From contig MNCI01000885.1 in the NCBI GenBank assembly GCA_015680685.1, positions 199,632 to 263,631 of the forward strand: a DNA stretch of 64,000 nucleotides, read 5' to 3'. Below, in pieces: positions 57,051-64,000 of this stretch. Below the pieces are notes generated by a model. That model was not told where the DNA came from. It worked only from the letters and a program-made list of their open reading frames with translations, and made no database searches. Made by a program: the position numbers and the translations under genes. The stretch is from Gnetum montanum (Eukaryota > Streptophyta > Gnetopsida > Gnetales > Gnetaceae). How positions within the stretch are numbered: the first letter of the stretch is position 1; each line of letters opens with the position of its first letter.

Positions 57051-57800
57051 GATTAGGATGAAGATTTTTGAAGATGCATCTATCAAAGTATGCATAGGCC
57101 ATCATTGAAAAGTATGGGTTAGAGGAAGCCAAGATTGCTACAACTCTACTTCTCCAAAATATGAAGCTTTTAAGGAAAGATGAAACTCCATTGGTTGATC
57201 CTTTGTTATATTGAGTTATGATTGATTCATTAAGATTTTTGTATCATAGCAAGCCTGATTTAGAATATGCAACTTCATTTTCATCAAGGTTTATGCAAGA
57301 GCCAAGGCAATCACATCTTAATGCCTTGAAGCATCTTTTGAGGTATGTTAAAGGAACAATTGGTTTTGGCATTAAGTTCATTAATGGAGATGAAAATTTG
57401 GATGTTTTTTCTAATGTTGATTGGGTAGGAGATTTCAATGATCATAATTCAACTTCTATTGCTTTATTTTTTATGGTTCTAATCCTATTTATTGAAAGAC
57501 AAAGAAACAAACTACTATGAGCCTCTCATCATGTGAGGTAGAATTTATTACTATGGTTGACTGTCTTCAACATGTTTTATGGTTAAAAAATTTATTTTGT
57601 CCATTGGGTTTTGAAATTGAGCTTCCAATTTTTATGTTAGTGGATAATACAATAGTAATTTAGCTAGCCAAGGAACACATAATTCATAAGAATAGCAAGC
57701 ACATTGACATCAAATATCACTTTATCAAGAATGAAGTGAAGAAGGGCATAATTAAGCCCACACATGTTCAAAGTAGTGATTAATGAGCTGATTTACTAAC
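57051..57800 (+). pseudogene. Copia RNase H
   Basis: 57218-57520 gives SLRFLYHSKPDLEYATSFSS, HLNALKHLLRYVKGTIGFGI and LDVFSNVDWVGD (first Asp of RNase H). After a frame change, SCEVEFITM-like (57525-57560) and KHIDIKYHFIKNEV (near 57700) follow. Several stops. Confidence 0.82.
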
Positions 57801-57934
57801 TAAACCATTGTAGGCTTATCAAATTGACTATCTTTTGAACATAATTGTTATGAGAAAAGTAGATGATGAGAAGAAAGATCTTCAAGTTTCTAATTTAGCC
57901 ATTCTCAAATCAATTTCAATACTAAAGGAATGAA

Positions 57935-58355
57935 TGTTGAGTATTGTGTAGTGTAGAAATTGCTTTCTCCTAATTTCAATAATTTTTTTAAAAAAATTTA
58001 TTTGAGTTAGTAACTTTTTTAATTATTAAAATTTTTTTTATCATGTAATGTTTTTTTTAAATAAATTTTTTCTAGTAGTTAGAGATAAATTCTAATGAGT
58101 TTAACTCAATTATGTTGAGTTTAACTCCTAGTTGAGTTTCTTTTATTTTCTTATAAATGCAATTAGAAGAGTTACCTTATTATGTGAAAAGAAAGTTTGA
58201 TTTAAGGTTTTTTCAAAAATAATAGAAGTTATTAATTTTCATATTTCTCATGTTTTATTGTATTTTAAATTTTTTCATAGTGAATTTTACAATGATTTTA
58301 TTTTCATAGTTCAGTTTCTTAATTTCTCATCTTATCCATTGCACTCATTTTAATA
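57935..58355 (+). repeat. 3' LTR of the Copia element
   Basis: 421 bp starting TGTTGAGTATTGTGTAG, preceded by the purine-rich AAAGGAATGAA. Homologous to 53421-53840. Confidence 0.85.
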
Positions 58356-58360
58356 GCTAA

Positions 58361-60234
58361 CCCTTATCCTAGGTTGTAGTTTTTTACCCTTCAAAATTAT
58401 GAGGCATGTTGTATATTTTATAAAAGAAGAACAAGATAAAGAAAATGAATGCCTAGGCAACAACCAAAGCAAACTGAAGACATGATCTCAAGACTACAAC
58501 ATCATGAGGGTGATTATGATAAGATAAGGCACATTACCTATCCAATGTGGCTTTGGATGGCAAGCTTAATTCTCAAGAAGGTGCAATATTGAGAACATTG
58601 ACCTTTTATATTATGCAAATGAGCTCATGCACAATTAGTTCATACTCCTCCAGCTGGTAAACATAGATGTGGAGTAATTATAAGACAAATCAAGTCTTCA
58701 ACAGTATGCAATAAAATTAAAGGAAAAGCCATTATGATGATGCCATCTACAAGAACGGTGATCTCCATCTAGAAGATGAGTAAAAAAACCAAGAAGCTTT
58801 AGAATCAAATATGATCATAGTATAGCCACATGATGATAATTATGTAAATGCATGACCTAAAATTAAATAGTACGTACATTAAATATGGTGTATTAAGTGA
58901 CACTAAGATTATTTTCATTAATGGGGTGACTGTAAGGATAATGTTAACATTAAATATATAGCATATAATAAAGCAATAGGATGATAATATTGCCATGTAC
59001 CTATTCAAGGTACATATGAGAGTAATTCCACAAATAATAGGATGTGTATGAGAGGTCATGAGGAAGAATTCCTAAAATCAAGGGATTCAAAACCTAATTT
59101 GGGAATATCATTATAAGAATTAATGTATAAATATTAAATAATTCTAATAGAATGAGGTACCTCACTAGTTAAATTAGCTTGGTTGGGGGTTTGGACCAAC
59201 TCTTTATTTCTTGTGCATTCATTCTTGATCTACCATGGATTCTAATGTTTGGCTATTTTGATTATTTGATTTCTCAAATTTCTCTATCTCAATGCTCTTA
59301 ATCCTTTCACAAACCATGATCACAAAGCATGAATTATCTTCAACCTCCAATCACAAGACATGACTCTGGTATCCAGTGTAATGACATTACTGTAGGGAAG
59401 CACAACACAATACCATCTAAGAGTCTCAAAGTAGCCAAATTTCCTAGAGTAGACTCAATATGGACTATGCCTCAACTTCCTTAAAAACTTGTAAGCATAA
59501 CATAAGTACACAACGCACATGCTATATGCTAGTTCAAGGTTAAGAGGATTACAATGATACCTTTATAATCATATAAGTAATCAAATCAATATAACATATA
59601 CAATATAATTAAGAGAAGTAGCATACAAGCATGATACCTTTCCCCTTAAAAGAGCTAAAACATGTTCCTAATTTAATGCATCTAGCCCTAAGCCCTAAAA
59701 ATGTGGTGGTTTGAGCCTCAAAGCTAAATCTCCTTTGCAAGCTTACATATCCTTATGACATAGTACATAAAGGAATCAGGGCCATGTAGTTCTTTGTTGA
59801 TGGTTGTAATAGCATGAAACTTGTAAAGATCTTTACACTTCTTTCGATCCTTGCTTTATAATGAAAATAATATTTGATTCACCAACAAGACATGTTTTCA
59901 TATAGCTTATGTATTATCACTATGAGGTTCCAACAACTCCTTATAAGTATTAATTAAAATAAGTTTTAGTGACATTGAGAAACTGTAGATCTTGGCTTTG
60001 ATAATTTATTTATTTTATATTAAAAATTATCTTTTATAAAAACTTAAATCTCATACACCATGCATAAATTTTGGTGTCATTTTTAAAAAATTTTATATTC
60101 CTCTATTTTATATTTTTAATATTAATAAACCAATGAACATAAGTCAAAAATTTGGTAATAAGGTAGGGTAATAAGTTGTAAGAAGTTTCATGTTACTCTA
60201 GAATTTAAGAAGTTAACTATTGAAGTTAACTATT
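58361..60234. other. AT-rich stretch without a recognisable gene
   Basis: No credible ORF; a minus-strand open stretch at 59059-58805 has no family features. The right end holds the second copy of the dispersed repeat (59985-60195). Confidence 0.55.
59985..60195 (+). repeat. Dispersed AT-rich repeat, copy 2
   Basis: Matches 52125-52345, same orientation, with scattered substitutions. Confidence 0.7.
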
Positions 60235-60995
60235 TGATGAGTGGTAAAGCAGATCCTACATCTAACTATCTAGATCACAATCATTCACACAACCTAATTA
60301 ACTTATGTATATTAAACTAGCATATTTATATAGATTACTAGGTTAATGACTGCTAACTGTTGTCTTTCCAATCACACTTGTGTGGCCTAGTACACATGAT
60401 TAAGTGTGATTGAGGCATATGATGTTAATGTTGTTACAATAATATTTAGAATATTATTAAAATTTAATCTAAACTAACCTAAGTGTAGAAAATAAGATGC
60501 TAATCTAGCTTAAGATAATGAGTGTTCAATCCTAATATACTATACACACCCTAAACTAGTATAATCATAATTGGGATTACTAAGTGATATGCTATTGGTT
60601 ATACCAAGTGATCTCAATAGTGGGTTATAAAATAGTTACACATTTACACTTGTAGTCATTTTGCCAAGTTAGTAACATGCATGGAAAGATAAATATTAGC
60701 TAATGACATTAAGAAATTAAATTGTAATTTAGAAAATTATATAACTATACTAATTATTTCAATAAAGGTAAATTGATATTAATCTTATTCTTGTTTATGA
60801 AAATGCATTCAAATACAGAATCACTCAAATAAGATTATGAATAATCAACTTAGATTCATATTGTAGGCACTCAATAAGAAATCTAACTTTAATAAAAATA
60901 AACTACAAGAGCTTTACTACACTATAACAAAAATTGTTACATTTAATGCAATAGGTGGGCAATATTCATAGACTATACTAGCCCTATATACATCA
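60235..60995 (-). repeat. Degenerate Athila-type LTR, reverse orientation
   Basis: Begins TGATGAGTGGTAAAGCAGAT and ends CATCA, the reversed ends of the family LTR. Internal blocks match the next LTR (ACTACAAGAGCTTTACTA and GGGATTACTAAGTG). No adjoining internal domain is seen on either side, so it may be a solo LTR or a remnant. A clear target duplication was not found. Confidence 0.65.
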
Positions 60996-61002
60996 TATCT
61001 AA

Positions 61003-61955
61003 TGAGATGAAGGTACCCCTACACTCAACCATATGAATCATGAAGCATTCATGCATGATCTGATCAAATTCCAAGAACCCTATGTTCTTTAATACACTAG
61101 ATGTTTAGGCAATGAACCTTGCCTTAAGGTCATTCGTTGTCTTTCCAATTACACTTGTGTTTTACATGGTATGGTTAAGTGTAATTGAGGTATATGATTT
61201 TTATGGTTTTATGTTTTTAGGGTTTCTGTTGCTGAAATATAAAGATAAGATGATTTAATACTACTAAGATCTAATTAATTAACTAATGTCTAACTATTCC
61301 TAACATAAGCATCTAGTCCCACTTGCCATACATGTCCTAAACCCATGTACCTGCTATTGGGATTACCAAGCACTACGCTACTAGGCAAACCAAGCAATAA
61401 TGTTGCTAGGTTTACCAAGCAAATATGTGTTTACACTCAAAGCATTTCTACTTATGTGCTTAATCTATTTAGCTTGATTGATTGACTGGTCATTCAAAAC
61501 CTAAGTTAGCTTAATTAATGTCATAATTAATGAAAACAATGAATGCATAAATAAATCATTAATCTAATCCAAGTGTTGCAAGGTTTGATCAAGAAGCTTT
61601 TCTTTATTACCATTCACATTGGTGTGTTCAGGTATAGTAGTGCTCGAATAAAGATCTGTACACTTTCTAACTCATGTTGTAGGCATTTAGACAAATATTT
61701 TAACTCTCAAGTAAAAAAACTACAAGTGCTCTACTATTATGAAATGAATTCTATGCCATAAATGTGGCTAGTAAGCTCGTATTTATAGTTTTTACCCTAG
61801 AGCTATGTCAATTAGGCCCTATCAACATATCAAATGCTACGTTAACATAACCCCATCAACAAGGAACACCACATAAATGGGGCCTCATCAATAGGGGCCC
61901 ATCAATGAGGCTGCATCAATGGGGGCTTGTCAATGTGACTCTTTGATGTTCATCA
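61003..61955 (-). repeat. Athila-type LTR, reverse orientation, second subfamily
   Basis: It begins TGAGATGAAGGTACCCCTAC and ends TTCATCA at 61955, followed by a stretch (AAACTTGTCCTTGAGTTC, GGTATGGGATTATTGA) that matches the region bordering the 3' LTRs at 45397-45480. It is therefore a 3' LTR of an element that extends to the right on the minus strand. Its U3 carries repeats of a CATCAATGGGGC-like module (61845-61930) in place of the GATATC modules. Confidence 0.8.
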
Positions 61956-62185
61956 TACCCGAAAACTTGTCCTTGAGTTCTTTTACAAAATTAAGAAGGT
62001 ATGGGATTATTGACTAACTCTTAATAAAACAAAATAAACCAGCTTGACAAAGACAAGTTCTTGAGTGTACAAATCAATAATTTATAAAAAAATTATGGTG
62101 TTCATCACACAAAATTGAACATTAAGACATGATTGCAGAGATGTGGAAAACACATCCTTTGATGGCGTGAAGATGATAGTGAAGA

Positions 62186-63954
62186 TTAGACAGTTCTAGG
62201 TGGTGGTCGCTCTTGAGGCTCTAAAGGATCTTCACTAGCTTTAGAAATGTGTAGTGGCTAAGGTGGCTATGACTATTTTGCTACAGCTACAACCTCTAGT
62301 GGAAGGAAAAAGGTATCAAGTAATGCCTTAAAATTCTACTCCTTATTCTAGGGATCATTCATAGTCCATGTGGCATCACCAATGTGGGTTAGAATGAGGA
62401 TATTCCATAGATAAAACATTATTGGAAACATCTCTTTTACATTGACAAACCAGGCAGTGAACTATTTACGTTCACTATCAAACACCCTTACTACATTTTA
62501 CAACTCTTGGTAATCATTCATCCTTCTAGCCAGGTTCTCGTTAGTTGATCTTTGATTTATGAAATGTGCCTTAAGAAATTCAAGTTTAGCATTAGCCATT
62601 GCAAGCTTGTCCTTGGTGTCCTTGTGGTGCTTGAACTTGGTCTTATACAGTAAGTATGAGCTGGCCACCTACTTCTCCAACTTTGACTGAGGTTGTCTAG
62701 TAGTCAACATGGCTAGACTTAGGCAAACTTCATGTACTCTATCATCTCTTTGATCTACAACTCTTTTGTATATATTTCTACTTTGTTTTAAGCATTGATC
62801 CCATCAATTATGGGTTGCCAAACTTCTCTACCTTGCTAGAGTTTTTGGAGGGTTCTATTTACTTTTACCTTCACCAATTAGATATGTTTTTCATTTATTT
62901 TCTTTTGTAGGTTGACCTACTTTCTATAATGATTCTTGACTTTCTCAAACTTGAGAGCTTCAAATTTCTAAGTTGCCACTTCAATTGTACTTTTCTGGTG
63001 AAGGGCATGCACCTCCTTCATGGAGAGATTCCTATTCTTTGCTATCAATCTTCTCAATTCAATATCTATTCAAGCCAGTTGCTCCTACCATTGATGGATG
63101 AAATCTGTCAGTTGTTTCTTGTGTGCATCAACATTCCATAGGTGATGATTTTCTACAGTTAATTACACATTCTTTTCGAGGGTTTAATACAAGGCCTTGC
63201 AAATATTATGCTACATGGCTTCTACCAAGGATTTATAGAACACCACCATCTCCATTGCATTCTCAATCCCTTTGAGCCTAGACTAAAGTTGTTTCATATC
63301 TTCATCTCTTGTGAGTGCTAGGTTGAGAAACATGGGGTTGGAAATATGGGCTCTTAGTTCTACAACCTCCACATCCAAGTGTTCATTCTACTCTTTAGCT
63401 ATTTTGAGTTTCCCCTCCAATATGATGTTTTTTCCCTTTGGCTCTAGCAGCTCCAACTAGGTTGCAGTGATGTTGTTTGGAAAGTCAAAGACATCTAGAA
63501 GCAATGGTCTGGTTCCCACCAATTGATCTAACAACTCTTCATGATATGCTACACTTATTCTATCACTTATAGTTAGTATAGACATATGCACATCTTTGAG
63601 TGTAGTCATGTCTAGTTTAGATGTCACATGTGCATTGAGCATTTTAGCAATCCTATTAGTGAGCACTTCTACTACTATTTCCTACCCTTGGTGCTACATC
63701 ACCAAAAAGGTTGTCCCTTCACTCTCCTCTAAGCACAATGAGAAGGTTACTATGTTCCCCTAGATTTCTGGGAGTGGTTGTTGTTTTGTGAGAGATACTG
63801 TGACCTCTCTAGTGCTTAAACTTAACCTTGTAGGTAACTACATTCTTTGTGCCAATAAAATGGATCCACCCTCATCCATCAAACTAATCATTAAAGCCAC
63901 CTCATTAATGTGACTCATGGTTGGTTTATATATGGATGGGTCATCATCACTCAT
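62186..63954 (-). pseudogene. Unrecognised coiled-coil ORF in the 3' part of an Athila-type element
   Basis: On the minus strand a frame opens with MSDDDPSIYKPTMSHINEVA at 63954 and can be followed, with stops and at least one indel, to ASEDPLEPQERPPPRTV and a TAA at 62186. Readable parts are SKLDMTTLKDVHMSILTISD, VAYHEELLDQLVGTRPLLLD, LEGKLKIAKE, LRAHISNPMFLNLALTRDED and LKGIENAMEMVVFYKSLVEA. These are Leu/Lys/Glu-rich with heptad-like spacing, so coiled coil is likely. Most of the stops I checked are TAG or TAA where Gln would fit. It lies just upstream of the LTR at 61003-61955, in the position of an extra 3' ORF. No family is recognised. Confidence 0.6.
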
Positions 63955-64000
63955 GCCTACTTATTACTTCTATTCACGTAGAAGTCATTCTCTATATTTG

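Larger units (their letters stand above)
53421..58355 (+). mobile_element. Old Copia retrotransposon with both LTRs
   Basis: LTRs 53421-53840 and 57935-58355 start TGTTGA. CCTAA (53416-53420) and GCTAA (58356-58360) are a decayed 5-bp target duplication. The order is gag, PR, IN, RT, RNase H, as in Ty1/Copia. The LTRs differ by many substitutions and indels, so it is older than the Tat element. All ORFs are broken. Confidence 0.88.

Noticed and set aside
60996-61002. Seven bases between two reverse LTRs as a target duplication
   Set aside because: TATCT right of the first LTR does not match CTATT on its left well enough to claim one.

Overview
The window is repeat-rich nuclear DNA of a land plant with a large genome. 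I cannot name the species; old, deeply nested, stop-riddled LTR retrotransposons and long LINEs would fit a gymnosperm or a fern. No ordinary single-copy host gene, tRNA, rRNA or CRISPR array is visible. Nearly everything is mobile DNA, inserted layer on layer.

Left part (1-18418). A fragment of a reverse-oriented Athila-type LTR abuts a broken Copia element (minus strand, 102-2290). Next come two direct copies of a ~3.3 kb unit (A1, 2303-6190; A2, 7415-10315 plus 16618-17345), each carrying a decayed non-LTR reverse transcriptase. A1 received a 0.57 kb truncated LINE (5037-5602). A2 received a full-length 6.3 kb plant L1-type LINE on the minus strand (10316-16617) with 18-bp target duplications. 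The same site is empty in A1, which confirms the LINE ends.

Centre (18419-50593). One Athila-like Ty3/Gypsy element, about 9.8 kb originally, has LTRs TGATG...CATCA, a tRNA-Asp type primer site and flanking ATTGT/ATTGC. It is split twice. A 17.35 kb Tat-clade element (23251-40604) sits in its reverse transcriptase. A ~5 kb deletion derivative of the same Athila family (44617-49647), in reverse orientation, sits in its 3' region.

The Tat element is the most interesting object. Between its protease and its reverse transcriptase, 4.2 kb of the minus strand reads as an eight-exon gene (33625-29461). It has seven short GT-AG introns, and exon phases agree at six of the seven joins. Exons 2-3 look like an FCP1/NLI-interacting-factor (HAD-like) phosphatase domain with key acidic residues lost, and the last exon is a Glu-rich tail. 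The element also has a dual RNase H, two related short-repeat arrays flanking pol, and a U3 full of TACGC/GCGTA hairpins.

Right part (50594-64000). It holds a minus-strand LINE fragment, an old Copia element with both LTRs (53421-58355), two more reverse-oriented LTRs of Athila type (60235-60995, 61003-61955) and, upstream of the second in its own direction, a decayed coiled-coil ORF of unknown family (63954-62186).

Three single-N positions (27015, 36632, 49648) mark assembly joins. Two of them carry obvious artificial duplications.
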